64,000 nucleotides of DNA from Rhodospirillales bacterium (GTDB lineage: Bacteria > Pseudomonadota > Alphaproteobacteria > Rhodospirillales > Rhodospirillaceae): positions 1 to 64,000 of the forward strand of contig JANQEW010000014.1 in NCBI GenBank assembly GCA_028278135.1. The letters run 5' to 3'. Below are positions 48,059 through 58,859 of this stretch, piece by piece. The notes beneath the pieces are model-generated. The model ran no database searches. It saw only the letters and a program-made list of their open reading frames with translations, and was not told where the DNA came from. Positions within the stretch are counted from its first letter, which is position 1. Every line of letters starts with the position of its first letter. The position numbers were made by a program, and so were the translations under genes.

Positions 48059-49381
48059 CTATAATGTCTTGTTGCTAGAACGACCGATGCATGTGTACTG
48101 AAAGCCCGCCTGCATGACGTCAGAAGGGTCGTATATATTGCGTAGATCAACGACGATCAGTTCTTTCAGGAGTCGGCGCATGCGCCCTAAGTCGAGGCTA
48201 CGAAACTCGTTCCACTCAGTGAGTATCACCAATGCCTCTGCCCCTTTCATTGTTTCATAAGCGTTTGGGCAGTAAAGGATGTCAGGCATGATTTTCCGCG
48301 CTTCATTCATGCCTTCGGGATCAAAGGCGCGGACGGCAGCTCCAGCCTTCTGTAAGGCTGGGATAATATCGAGGCTGGGCGACTCGCGCATGTCATCAGT
48401 GTTGGGTTTGAAGGTAAGACCTAGAACGGCTATTGTCTTGCCGCTCACTGACCCACCACAGGCAGCGATTATTCGACCAGCCATCTCCTTCTTGCGACTC
48501 TTGTTCATGTCTACCACTGTCTCGACAATGCGTAGGGGCACGCCATGGTCACGAGCCGTATGTACTAAGGCTAGCGTGTCCTTGGGAAAGCAAGAGCCAC
48601 CATAACCTGGGCCGGGATGCAGAAACTTGTGACCAATGCGGCTATCAAGCCCGATGCCATGAGCAACATCGCAAACGTCAGTTCCAATGCGTTCACACAG
48701 GTCTGCCATTTCGTTTATGAAAGCGATCTTTAGGGAAAGAAAGGTATTGGCGGCATATTTGATCAATTCTGATGTTTCAAGGTTTGTGAATAAGATTGGC
48801 GTCTCTCGCAGGTATAGCATGCGGTAGAGCTGCCGCATAACCTCGCGGGCGCGTTCTGAATCCGTGCCCACTACCACACGATCTGGACGTACGAAATCAT
48901 GGATCGCTGACCCTTCGCGCAGGAACTCAGGATTGGAAACGACATCGAGGGGGATATCCTGTCGTGTCGCGCGGATAATGGATTCCACCTTGCGACCGGT
49001 GCCTACAGGTACAGTTGACTTAATGACAACCACAGTGTAACCGCGTAGCGCTTCGGCAACTTCACGGGCGGCCTCAAAGAGGTCGCTCAAATCAGCGTGA
49101 CCGTTGTTATCGCAACGACATGGCGTGCCGACGGCAATAAACACTGCTTCGGCTTCAGCGACTGCTCCATGTAGCGCAGTGGTGAAGGATAACCGACCAG
49201 CCTCCGCATTGCTCTTGACTAAGGCTGCCAAGCCGGGTTCGTAAACAGGCATCTGACCACGTTGCAAGAGGGCAACCTTGTTTTCGTCTCTGTCAACGCA
49301 CACCACATCAATGCCGAACTCAGAGAAGCAAGCTCCAGAGACCAAGCCGACATACCCGGCCCCAATCACGGCGATGCGCAT
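48059..49381 (-). CDS. ugd: UDP-glucose 6-dehydrogenase
   Basis: Oxidises UDP-glucose to UDP-glucuronate for polysaccharide or lipid A decoration. The Rossmann start is MRIAVIGAGYVGLVSGACF; later NPEFLREGSA, the catalytic cysteine in HPGPGYGGSCFPKDT, and LGLTFKPNTDDMRESPSLDI. 440 residues from the ATG at 49381 (AAAGGAG 11 bp upstream). galU, which makes its substrate, lies 79 bp upstream on the same strand, so an operon is likely. Confidence 0.95.
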   Translation of the reverse strand: MRIAVIGAGYVGLVSGACFSEFGIDVVCVDRDENKVALLQRGQMPVYEPGLAALVKSNAEAGRLSFTTALHGAVAEAEAVFIAVGTPCRCDNNGHADLSDLFEAAREVAEALRGYTVVVIKSTVPVGTGRKVESIIRATRQDIPLDVVSNPEFLREGSAIHDFVRPDRVVVGTDSERAREVMRQLYRMLYLRETPILFTNLETSELIKYAANTFLSLKIAFINEMADLCERIGTDVCDVAHGIGLDSRIGHKFLHPGPGYGGSCFPKDTLALVHTARDHGVPLRIVETVVDMNKSRKKEMAGRIIAACGGSVSGKTIAVLGLTFKPNTDDMRESPSLDIIPALQKAGAAVRAFDPEGMNEARKIMPDILYCPNAYETMKGAEALVILTEWNEFRSLDLGRMRRLLKELIVVDLRNIYDPSDVMQAGFQYTCIGRSSNKTL

Positions 49382-49460
49382 AGAATAAGGTCTCCTTTGC
49401 CGCTTGCTGAAGTGAAGGAAAGGCATTGCAGCACTGAGGCATGGTACGAGTACAGTATAC

Positions 49461-50369
49461 TCATCTGTTCCCTTTTTTTTCTCCTATATCTGTGTCGTGG
49501 GACAAAAGCTCTTGTAGTGCCTCTATGACCTGGGTGCGCATTTCAGGCCGCTGCAAAGCGTATGCTACGTTAGCGTGTAAGAAACCAACCTTATCTCCAC
49601 AGTCAAATCTTCTGCCTTCAAAACGTAGGCCATGGAAAGATATACGGCCAATTGTGGCATTAATTGCGTCGGTAAGTTGTATTTCATCACCACTCCCACA
49701 AATCTGATGGTCAAGATGTTCAAACACCGTTGGGTGCAAGATGTAGCGGCCAGTAATGGAAATGTTCGATGGGGCCAGAGCAGGATCTGGTTTCTCTATG
49801 AGCCCCTTAGCTTGCACCAGACGGCCGTGATCTGCTTCTATATCAAGGATACCATAGCGTCTGACGTGCTGGAGCGGCACATCCATCACCGCTACCACGT
49901 TGCCACCGGTTTCAGCGTGTATGTCCACCATCTGCTTTAGGCAGGGAATACGCGTGAGAATGAGGTCGTCAGGCAGGATGACCGCAAATGGCTCATTCTC
50001 GATCAAGTCGCGAGCACACCAGACGGCATGACCCAAGCCCAGTGGGACGTGCTGGCGCGTGTAAGAGATTTGTCCCGACTTCGGCATTCCACTCGTCAAA
50101 GCAGCGATCAGGTCATGCTTGCCACGGTCGCTCAGCAAACGTTCCAGCTCCGGGGCTGAGTCAAAGTGGTCTTCCAGGGCACTCTTGCCCCGGCAGGTGA
50201 CAAAAATGAAGTGCTCAATGCCAGCGGCCCCTGCTTCTTCAACTGCATACTGTATAAGTGGTTTATCAACTACTGGTAACATTTCCTTTGGCATAGCTTT
50301 TGTAGCAGGGAGGAATCTCGTGCCCATTCCTGCCACAGGGAAGACAGCCTTACGTACACGTCGTGGCAT
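49461..50369 (-). CDS. galU: UTP-glucose-1-phosphate uridylyltransferase
   Basis: Forms UDP-glucose from UTP and glucose-1-phosphate. Blocks: RKAVFPVAGMGTRFLPATKAMPKEMLPVVDKPLIQYAVEEA split over the first 45 residues, PLGLGHAVWCARDLI, AVILPDDLIL, LIEKPDP and GRYILHPTVFEHL. AAGGA 8 bp before the ATG at 50369 supports a 302-residue protein. First gene of a galU-ugd pair; Pgm provides its glucose-1-phosphate. Confidence 0.96.
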   Translation of the reverse strand: MPRRVRKAVFPVAGMGTRFLPATKAMPKEMLPVVDKPLIQYAVEEAGAAGIEHFIFVTCRGKSALEDHFDSAPELERLLSDRGKHDLIAALTSGMPKSGQISYTRQHVPLGLGHAVWCARDLIENEPFAVILPDDLILTRIPCLKQMVDIHAETGGNVVAVMDVPLQHVRRYGILDIEADHGRLVQAKGLIEKPDPALAPSNISITGRYILHPTVFEHLDHQICGSGDEIQLTDAINATIGRISFHGLRFEGRRFDCGDKVGFLHANVAYALQRPEMRTQVIEALQELLSHDTDIGEKKGNR

Positions 50370-50429
50370 GATATGTTCCTTGTTCTGAAAGAGAAATGCT
50401 GATGTTGCGCTGTTTCTGCCGGTCTTCAT

Positions 50430-51188
50430 TCACGAACCAAGCAGAACATCTTTGGCGCAATTGAGCTGGGCGGCCAGATAGCTGGATCCCCCATGATCTG
50501 GATGTAGACGGGTTATCAATCTGCAGTATGCTTCACGAATCTGATCCGGCGTGGCGTCAGCCCCAAGGTCCAATACGCGTAATGCCTCGGCGTGTGTCAT
50601 AGGACCACCGCCACCGGTGGAAGCGTGATCTGCGGAGAAGCCATTGTCGTTTTGGCAGGCAATTGTCTGCCTCCAGTCGGCAGGGCCCTCCCGATCGAGC
50701 CATGCCTCAAGCACTTTCAGGGAGTTCTCATCAGTGGCGCAAAATCTGTAAAGAATCCCTAGCTCTGGCAGAGAGAGATCGTCCAACATGCGGCCCGCGA
50801 GCGCCCCTGTCCGCACCCGTCCAGACAGGCGCCCACTGATGGTATTGAGCACCATGCGCAGGCACTCTGTTTCAATAACGGAGGCGTGTGGGGCCTTTCC
50901 GCTCATCGTGGAATGAAAGCCAGTCGATGTCAGTGCTGCCCAGACCCCTCTGATCAGAGCATGCAGATGCAAAGCCCGCATTGCCCACGGCAACCAAGCA
51001 GCCAGCACAGCAAGGACCCAGCCAAGGCGCCCAGTCGCAGCCAATAGCACGGCAACTATTGCAAAAGCGGCCACACTACCCCATTTCAATCCCTGCAGTA
51101 CATCGCGCGGTTCATGAGTTGCGAACCAGCGCAGGAAAAGCAGCACGACAGCCATCAGAATGATCAGTCCCAAAAACAACGGCAGCAT
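50430..51188 (-). CDS. Membrane-anchored J-domain protein (Pam18/TIM14-like)
   Basis: A co-chaperone that should stimulate DnaK at the membrane. Two or three hydrophobic segments fill the first 85 residues (LFLGLIILMAVVLLFLRWF; WGSVAAFAIVAVLLAATG). The J domain lies at the very C-terminus, with HPD in RLITRLHPDHGGSSYLAAQ and NCAKDVLLG, the order seen in mitochondrial Tim14/Pam18. The middle (about residues 120-180) has the alphaproteobacterial block EAWLDREGP. Start at 51188 (GAAGGGG upstream), 252 residues. Confidence 0.85.
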   Translation of the reverse strand: MLPLFLGLIILMAVVLLFLRWFATHEPRDVLQGLKWGSVAAFAIVAVLLAATGRLGWVLAVLAAWLPWAMRALHLHALIRGVWAALTSTGFHSTMSGKAPHASVIETECLRMVLNTISGRLSGRVRTGALAGRMLDDLSLPELGILYRFCATDENSLKVLEAWLDREGPADWRQTIACQNDNGFSADHASTGGGGPMTHAEALRVLDLGADATPDQIREAYCRLITRLHPDHGGSSYLAAQLNCAKDVLLGS

Positions 51189-51261
51189 GGCGTGCCCCTT
51201 CTGCCACAATGTCACTGCAAAATCACATGACGTCCGGAATGTGCGCGAACAGACCTCAACC

Positions 51262-52140
51262 TCACCCCGTGTGGCCTTTGTTGTCGATACACCCATGCGG
51301 TCTTTTCTGTGGCTGAGACCGCTCAGTAGCCCAAGCTGTCAGATACAGAATCTGAAAGGTCGCTGGGACACGCCCTTCAGAATCTTTGTGAACAATACGG
51401 TAATGATCGAGTGCCGCCTGGAGTATCCCGCGACGTAATGGCGTGCGACGCCTTTTCCGCGCGGCATTGCTCTCCCCCGTCCCACGTAAATCTCTTAACA
51501 AATGCATAGGATCTGTGTAAAGGACCGTAATGGTGTCACAATCTACCACCTGCATAGCAAAGCCTGCCCTTTGCAGTAAGGTCCCTGCGGTGCTGACATC
51601 GGCAATAAATGGCGCGATTCTTGCGCCCCCCCCCACCTCAGCGCTTTCTGCCACAGCTAGGGCAGTGCGTAACTCTGATAAGGAGTGACCACCAACCATG
51701 CTGGCTAGAAAAAGGCCATCTGGCTTTAATACCCGATGCGCCTGCACCAGAGTCCCTGGCAGGTCGTTGACCCAATGCAGAACAAGATTGCTCATGACCA
51801 GATCAAACAGACCTGCCCTAAAAGGCAACTGCTCCTCGTCGGCAATCACCGTCAAAGCAGAAGGCCATTGAGCCACCGCCTGTTGGGCCATGGCTTCTGA
51901 AAGCTCACTGCGCACCAGGCATTCAATGCCTCCACGATCACCGACCAGTTCTGCTAAAACACCCGTTCTACAGCCAAGCTCCAGCGCAATGGGAAAGCGC
52001 TGCCTTATATCCTCCAGACGGCTAACCAACCTTCCGCCAACTTCGCGGAACAGAAAATCATGTGCCACAAACGCTGCGGCAGCCCGCTTGCGGCGGCACC
52101 GAATCAAGTCACGATCGAAAACATCCATAGAATCGGACAT
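51262..52140 (-). CDS. NDUFAF5-like SAM-dependent methyltransferase fold protein
   Basis: Resembles the alphaproteobacterial relatives of NDUFAF5, a mitochondrial complex I assembly factor, and BioC. It begins MDVFDRDLIRCRRKRAAAAF; the SAM loop is ALELGCRTGVLAE, followed by DLVMSNLVLHWVNDLPGTL and VLKPDGLFLASMVG. ATG at 52140 has GGAGA 6 bp upstream, giving 292 residues; MDVFDRD itself starts four codons later. Gene order beside the J protein may be shared transcription. Whether it hydroxylates or methylates a NADH dehydrogenase subunit is inference. Confidence 0.85.
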   Translation of the reverse strand: MSDSMDVFDRDLIRCRRKRAAAAFVAHDFLFREVGGRLVSRLEDIRQRFPIALELGCRTGVLAELVGDRGGIECLVRSELSEAMAQQAVAQWPSALTVIADEEQLPFRAGLFDLVMSNLVLHWVNDLPGTLVQAHRVLKPDGLFLASMVGGHSLSELRTALAVAESAEVGGGARIAPFIADVSTAGTLLQRAGFAMQVVDCDTITVLYTDPMHLLRDLRGTGESNAARKRRRTPLRRGILQAALDHYRIVHKDSEGRVPATFQILYLTAWATERSQPQKRPHGCIDNKGHTG

Positions 52141-52184
52141 AACTTCTCCATAATGGCATGGCATGCTCTTCCGATCAATCAATT

Positions 52185-52204
52185 CCCCGCACCTCCCCGC
52201 ACCA
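52185..52204. repeat. 10-bp tandem duplication upstream of the methyltransferase gene
   Basis: ccccgcacct followed by ccccgcacca, period 10, one mismatch. Confidence 0.8.
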
Positions 52205-52307
52205 CCTTTTGTCATGACGCGCTTTGTGGCCGCTCTCTTGCAAGAGTTTGGCAGAGGGACACCTACACCTAGGAAAATTTGACAGACTGTCGTGGTGAGT
52301 CCATTGA

Positions 52308-52500
52308 GGCCTCTTAGGAGAGGTGCAACATGCTTGGTAAGTGCTCTTCTCTTACTTAAGTGTAATGGGTCCGCTCCTTCACGAGGTTAACCGCTCACGT
52401 TGTGAGCCTGCACTCGCAGGGTGCAGCGACGCGGGTCCAGGGAATGGGGGCGAGACTGTGAAGCCTCCTTACCTTAACCTTACGACCTCCTTTGTAGAGA
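52308..52500. ncRNA. Candidate structured RNA in the map-methyltransferase gap
   Basis: No gene, but nested complementarity. AGGAG (52316-52320) pairs with CTCCT (52487-52491), GGTAAG (52336-52341) with CTTACC (52468-52473), CTTCAC (52377-52382) with GTGAAG (52458-52463). Inside lie two adjacent perfect hairpins: GCTCAC-gtt-GTGAGC (52393-52407) and CTGCAC-N7-GTGCAG (52408-52426). The overall shape (closing stem, open middle, branched end) recalls 6S-like RNAs, yet I find no conserved sequence of 6S, SRP, RNase P or tmRNA. A TTGACA lies at 52279 on the plus strand without a clear -10. Strand unresolved. Confidence 0.3.
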
Positions 52501-52516
52501 GGACATCATAGCGCGC

Positions 52517-53344
52517 TTATCGATATGGTGGCTTATGCCATCCTCGAGGAGACAGAGTAAAAATTTCACATCCTTTAGGTGTTACTCCTATAGTATGTTC
52601 GAACTGGGCGGATAGAGAATGGTCTCGTGTCACAGCTGTCCAGCCATCTTGCAGCACTTTGGTTTCCGGCCTGCCAGCGTTTACCATAGGTTCTATTGTG
52701 AAGATCATTCCCGCGCATAGCGTCATCCCAGTGCCGGGTGTGCCGAAATGCATGACATTAGGTGGTTCGTGGAAAATTCTCCCTATCCCATGGCCGCAAA
52801 AATCTCGCACGACTGAGAATCTGTGAGCTTCAACATAGCTTTGGATGGCATGGCCAATGTCCCCTAAAGTGGCGCCAGGACGTACAACGCTCATACCACG
52901 TATGAGGGCCTCATGAGTGGTCTCAACCAGACGGATTGCTTTGAGAGAAACCTCACCAACATAGTACATGCGGCTACTATCACCATGCCACCCATCTAAG
53001 ACAGGTGTAACATCAATGTTAAGAATCTCTCCCTCGTCCAGGGGCTTGTCGTTAGGAATCCCGTGACACACAACACGCTGCACAGACGTACAGATAGATT
53101 TTGGAAACCCCCTGTACCCAAGTGGCGCAGAACGCCCACCGTGGGCGGCGGTAAATTCTGCACACAGCCTGTCTAGTTCACTGGTGGTAACACCAGGTCT
53201 GACATAAGGCGTGATATGATCGAGACAGGCTGCAGCGAGCCATCCGGCTCTTCGCATGCAGGCAAATGCCTCAGGCCCATGAAGAGTAACACCACCTCTT
53301 TCTGGTGAGGAGGGTTGTCTGTGTTGCAGATCTAGTCTATCCAT
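52517..53344 (-). CDS. map: Methionine aminopeptidase type I
   Basis: Removes the initiator methionine. Metal ligands are visible: the two Asp in NIDVTPVLDGWHGDSSRMY, His in FCGHGIGRIFHEPPNV, and the Glu residues in FTIEPMV and QFEHT. ATG at 53344 gives 275 residues with a short hydrophilic leader before GPEAFACMRRAGWLAA. The frame stays open to 53518 without family similarity. The ribosome site (AGGGA) is 13 bp away, rather far. Confidence 0.95.
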   Translation of the reverse strand: MDRLDLQHRQPSSPERGGVTLHGPEAFACMRRAGWLAAACLDHITPYVRPGVTTSELDRLCAEFTAAHGGRSAPLGYRGFPKSICTSVQRVVCHGIPNDKPLDEGEILNIDVTPVLDGWHGDSSRMYYVGEVSLKAIRLVETTHEALIRGMSVVRPGATLGDIGHAIQSYVEAHRFSVVRDFCGHGIGRIFHEPPNVMHFGTPGTGMTLCAGMIFTIEPMVNAGRPETKVLQDGWTAVTRDHSLSAQFEHTIGVTPKGCEIFTLSPRGWHKPPYR

Positions 53345-53721
53345 GTCTACAATAATCCCTAGAGACAGGGTTCCTGTTGTCAGCTGCTGCGGCTCCCGCG
53401 CCAGTGAGACGTTGTTCAAAAGCCGAAACGGATCGCCTCTGGCCACGAGCACTACACGCGGCCTATGAAGCCTAGCAAGGGGATGGGAGGTCGCATCCCC
53501 CCTCCCATGGAGACACAACAGCCATCTGTATATCGCTTATCGGACGACAGCGCGCTGGGTGACTCTCTGCCCTGCGGCAACAGCTGCTGTGCGTACTCTG
53601 CTGCTGTCTTGGAATAAGAATGCGTCGCGTGAGGTGCACAACACATGCAGGTTAATAATGACGCTTCTCCTTCCTATATCGGGATTGGGGGCACAGGCTA
53701 CCCCCCCCTGCTCACCCACAC
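53345..53721. other. Gap between pyrG and map
   Basis: 377 bp downstream of pyrG and upstream of map. Open frames exist on both strands but none shows family features. It should contain the map promoter; no terminator hairpin is obvious. Confidence 0.45.
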
Positions 53722-55434
<1,713 letters not shown>

Positions 55435-55483
55435 TCAACGCAAACCCGTTAGTTAGTTACGTTACTAGTTACTACACTAGTGA

Positions 55484-55918
55484 CTACGGAGTCGTTTGTT
55501 GTTCCCCTGGTGACAGTGGCTCTGCGAGACCCCTCTCAGGGAGTCTCGTCTCAGGAGACGGCGGTGGCGGAACAGCAAGAGTAGAAGGCGTGGACGGCAT
55601 CTGTGCTGGGGCAGCAGGTCCAGGTCCAGAGACAGGCGCGTTTTTGACTCCCTGGCCTGTTGCCTGATCGAGAATAGATCTGTGCGGCATGTGAGAGTCA
55701 TATCCCCCCAGGACAGCCAGTGCGAGGCTTGTGCTCATGAAGACTGTTGCCAGCAAAGCGGTTGTCCGGGTGAGCAGATTGCCCGCTTGGCGGCCTGTCA
55801 TAAACCCTGTGCCACCTCCCCCAACGCCCAGAGCGCCACCCTCAGACCTTTGTAACAGGATGACTCCCACCATGGCTAAAGCGAGCAGCAGATGAACTGC
55901 CAGAAGAATCCTTATCAT
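55484..55918 (-). CDS. secG: Preprotein translocase subunit SecG
   Basis: Accessory subunit of SecYEG. Two hydrophobic helices (ILLAVHLLLALAMVGVILLQ and TTALLATVFMSTSLALAVLGG) flank the conserved RSEGGALGVGGGGTGFMTGR loop. A C-terminal tail of about 60 residues is rich in Pro, Ser and Ala, as in other alphaproteobacterial SecG. 144 residues in all. It lies between tpiA and pyrG on the same strand. Confidence 0.94.
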   Translation of the reverse strand: MIRILLAVHLLLALAMVGVILLQRSEGGALGVGGGGTGFMTGRQAGNLLTRTTALLATVFMSTSLALAVLGGYDSHMPHRSILDQATGQGVKNAPVSGPGPAAPAQMPSTPSTLAVPPPPSPETRLPERGLAEPLSPGEQQTTP

Positions 55919-55992
55919 GGCTCAACTCAACCTCATCGCACCCGCACCCCCTGAGGGCACCTGACCTGCTCCCCTCTCAGGACCCACTAGAA

Positions 55993-56754
55993 CTAGAGAG
56001 AGGGAGATTGTTGCGCAATAGCCCAAAAGTCTTCTGCCTTCAGACTAGCGCCACCGATCAGACCGCCGTCTACGTCTGGCAGGGCCAGTATTTCTCCAGC
56101 ATTGCCGGGTTTCATCGAACCACCATAAAGGATACGTACGCCCTCAGCCGCCTTTCCTATAAGAGAAAGCAATTCCTTGCGGATAAAGGCATGAATCTCC
56201 TGAATTTCAAGGTTTGTCGGTGTACGACCAGTGCCAATGGCCCAGACTGGCTCATAAGCGATCACAAGATTGGTAGCATCAACATCTACTGCTACTGGCA
56301 TTGACCCCTTTAGCTGGGTCTGATTGACTGTCAGCGTTTGACCAGAATCACGCTCTGCCTCTGTTTCTCCTATACACAGGATCACCTTTAAGCCGGCGCC
56401 GAGAGCGGCGGTTGCCTTCTCCCTTATGAGAGAGTCACCCTCCCCGTGGTCCATGCGACGTTCTGAGTGGCCAAGAATCACGTATGTACAACCAACGTCC
56501 TTGAGCATCAACGGTGAGATATCACCTGTATGAGCACCGCTTCCTTTGAGGTGGCAATCCTGTGCCCCAAGTGCCATTCCGCTGCCGGAAATTATCTTCC
56601 CCAGATAGTGGAGGAGGGTAAAGGGTGGACACACCACCATCTCAAAAGGCCAGTCCTGCTTTTTCCTCATAAGAGTCGCCAGTGTATCAGCCAAGCTATC
56701 GGCCAGGAAGCCATTCATTTTCCAGTTACCAGCAATCAGCAGACGTCGTGCCAT
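55993..56754 (-). CDS. tpiA: Triosephosphate isomerase
   Basis: Interconverts dihydroxyacetone phosphate and glyceraldehyde-3-phosphate. Start RRLLIAGNWKMNGF (Asn, Lys), catalytic His in YVILGHSERR, catalytic Glu in VIAYEPVWAIGTG, phosphate loop ILYGGSMKPGNA and DGGLIGGASL. ATG at 56754 gives 253 residues; GGGAG is 11 bp upstream. The frame runs on to 56910 without similarity. First gene of tpiA-secG-pyrG, divergent from ppiD. Confidence 0.97.
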   Translation of the reverse strand: MARRLLIAGNWKMNGFLADSLADTLATLMRKKQDWPFEMVVCPPFTLLHYLGKIISGSGMALGAQDCHLKGSGAHTGDISPLMLKDVGCTYVILGHSERRMDHGEGDSLIREKATAALGAGLKVILCIGETEAERDSGQTLTVNQTQLKGSMPVAVDVDATNLVIAYEPVWAIGTGRTPTNLEIQEIHAFIRKELLSLIGKAAEGVRILYGGSMKPGNAGEILALPDVDGGLIGGASLKAEDFWAIAQQSPSL

Positions 56755-56986
56755 CTTCTGCATTCTCCCTTGCGTTTTTCGTGCTCTCTGCACTAACCTG
56801 CCTAGAGGTAGTAGACAGCAGCAGTGGTTGGCGGTTGTGTAACACAGACGGCTGCGGACTCGTGAAGAAAAAATTATGTGGAAGACATTCCATCCATGCA
56901 TCCATGACATGTGTCACCTCAGAGCATGGGCACTAGTGGGGCCCTAGTGGACAGTCCTGCAATCCCAAGCATTCAATCAATGACCA

Positions 56987-58855
56987 ATGCTCGACGCTTT
57001 TCGCAGATCCGTCAGTTCATGGATGACCAAGATACTTTTCGTCATCCTTATTCTGAGCTTCAGCATCTGGGGTGTGGCTGATCACATCACACGTCAGCCC
57101 TCGGAAAGGCCGGCCATTACCGTTGGTGATGTTACAATCAGTGCGAAGATTGTACAGGAAGAATTTAACAGAGACGTCACGAGATTACGGACGATACTGG
57201 ACAAGCTTTCCTTCACTGCCGAGGACGCCCACAGGCTGGGATTCATGCAGCGAACTATCAATCGTCTCGCGGTCACAGCCGCTCTGGACGTGGCCGCACG
57301 GGCGTATCATCTGAGAGCGCCAGATGAGTTACTGGCAAAAAGTATTAGTCGTAATACTAACTTTCATGATGCCACTGGCAATTTTAATCGTACCCTGTTC
57401 CAACACACTGTCGCAGCGCAGGGCCAATCTGAGGAAGTCTATCTCCGTGACCTGCGTCAGCGGCTCCTGCGGGTTCAGCTTAGCGACCCGCTGATTCATG
57501 CTGTAACGGTGCCAGAGACATCCATTGAGCATTTTAAGCAGCATCGTTATGAAAGGCGCGTAGCCGAAATCGTGACTCTGCCAATTGTTGCAGTCCCTGT
57601 GTTCCCCCCTCCAGATTCTGTGACCCTGGAAGCCTTTTACAAGGACAACGCTGCGACGTTTACAGCCCCTGAATACCGCACGATCAGTGCCATTCTGCTG
57701 ACGAGAGCAACCGTCGCGCCTCTCGTTTCTATTGCAGATGATGTAGTCCAGCGGGCCTACGATGAATCTCGTCCCACATTGCGCATACCTGAAACACGCA
57801 CTGTTGAGCACGTTTTACTGGCAAGCCGCGAACAAGCGGAAAGCATGCGGCGCCTTCTTATAAAAGGCTTGTCGCTGACTCAGGCCGCAGACGCTCTCGC
57901 ACACCATGTGACACCCCTGGGACGTCTGAACCGTGCAGAAATGGAGAAAATTGAACCAGCTTTAGCGGAAGCGGTCTTTACAAAAGCGCCTTTGGACACG
58001 GTACTGGGTCCTATCAAGAGTGCCTTTGGCTGGCACCTCATGAGAGTCACCGCAACATTCCCTGCAGGAATCGCATCACTAGCGTTAGTACGCGACCAGA
58101 TTCAAGAGGACTTGATTGCCGAAAAGACGGGAGATGTGGTTTACGACCTGTCAGGTAAAGTGGAAGATGCCATTAACGGCGGCGCTTCCCTTGAGGAGGC
58201 CGCACAGCATGTCGGTTTATCCGTGTCCGTTTTCTCTGTAGATAAATCAGGCCTCGGCAGGGATGGCAGAATTGTTCCTCCTTTACCTTCTATGAGAGAG
58301 TTTTTAGCGGTCGCCTTTACTACAAAGGAAGGTTCTCAGAGTATAATGACAGAAAGTGATAGTGGTTTCTTTGTTCTGAGAGTAGACAGGGTTTTACCGG
58401 CAATGTTACTTCCAATGAAAGATATTTCTCAGGAACTGATCGACAAATGGGCAATGACGCAGTCTCGAAACACGGCTCGGCAGAAAGCTGAAAATGTTGA
58501 AAAACTTTTGCGGGGCGGTCTCTCGCTACAAGAGGCTGCCCTAGATTATTCAAGTAGTTTCCATGTCTCAAAGCCGCTTCTTCGTACTGATGGAGACGAG
58601 CAACTACCGCCTACCTTCATTACGCGTCTCTTTAGACTCGCAGTCGGTGAAACTCTCGTGGATGAAAATGCGGAATCATTTTTTGTCGGGCGCTTACAGT
58701 CCATCAGGGCACCTGTCTTAGATGCGTCCACTCTTGTTGATATGAAGAGGGAGATGACAAAACAGTATACGGAAGATATACTTGCCCAGTTTGCCGCGGC
58801 GGTGGGGCGGGAGTTTAATGCCACTATCAATTCCCGGGCGCTGGAGGTCCCGTGA
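56987..58855 (+). CDS. ppiD: Membrane-anchored peptidyl-prolyl isomerase PpiD/SurA-like
   Basis: Periplasmic folding helper tethered to the inner membrane. MLDAFRRSVSSWMTKILFVILILSFSIWGVADH in two parts forms the typical short cytoplasmic end plus one transmembrane helix. A SurA_N-like helical domain follows (residues 40-190), then a parvulin domain near residues 265-370 (VEHVLLASREQAESM, KSAFGWHLMRV) and a C-terminal helical region. 622 residues, the family length. trpE starts 4 bp after its stop; ppiD-trpE is ancestral in this class. Confidence 0.92.
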   Translation: MLDAFRRSVSSWMTKILFVILILSFSIWGVADHITRQPSERPAITVGDVTISAKIVQEEFNRDVTRLRTILDKLSFTAEDAHRLGFMQRTINRLAVTAALDVAARAYHLRAPDELLAKSISRNTNFHDATGNFNRTLFQHTVAAQGQSEEVYLRDLRQRLLRVQLSDPLIHAVTVPETSIEHFKQHRYERRVAEIVTLPIVAVPVFPPPDSVTLEAFYKDNAATFTAPEYRTISAILLTRATVAPLVSIADDVVQRAYDESRPTLRIPETRTVEHVLLASREQAESMRRLLIKGLSLTQAADALAHHVTPLGRLNRAEMEKIEPALAEAVFTKAPLDTVLGPIKSAFGWHLMRVTATFPAGIASLALVRDQIQEDLIAEKTGDVVYDLSGKVEDAINGGASLEEAAQHVGLSVSVFSVDKSGLGRDGRIVPPLPSMREFLAVAFTTKEGSQSIMTESDSGFFVLRVDRVLPAMLLPMKDISQELIDKWAMTQSRNTARQKAENVEKLLRGGLSLQEAALDYSSSFHVSKPLLRTDGDEQLPPTFITRLFRLAVGETLVDENAESFFVGRLQSIRAPVLDASTLVDMKREMTKQYTEDILAQFAAAVGREFNATINSRALEVP

Positions 58856-58859
58856 TACC

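Noticed and set aside
52279-52310. TTGACA as promoter of the candidate ncRNA
   Set aside because: The -10 region at proper spacing matches only two of six positions; kept as a remark, not as a feature.
56755-56910. Upstream extension of tpiA as a fused leader
   Set aside because: Cysteine-rich, unlike any TpiA; the family start matches the ATG at 56754.
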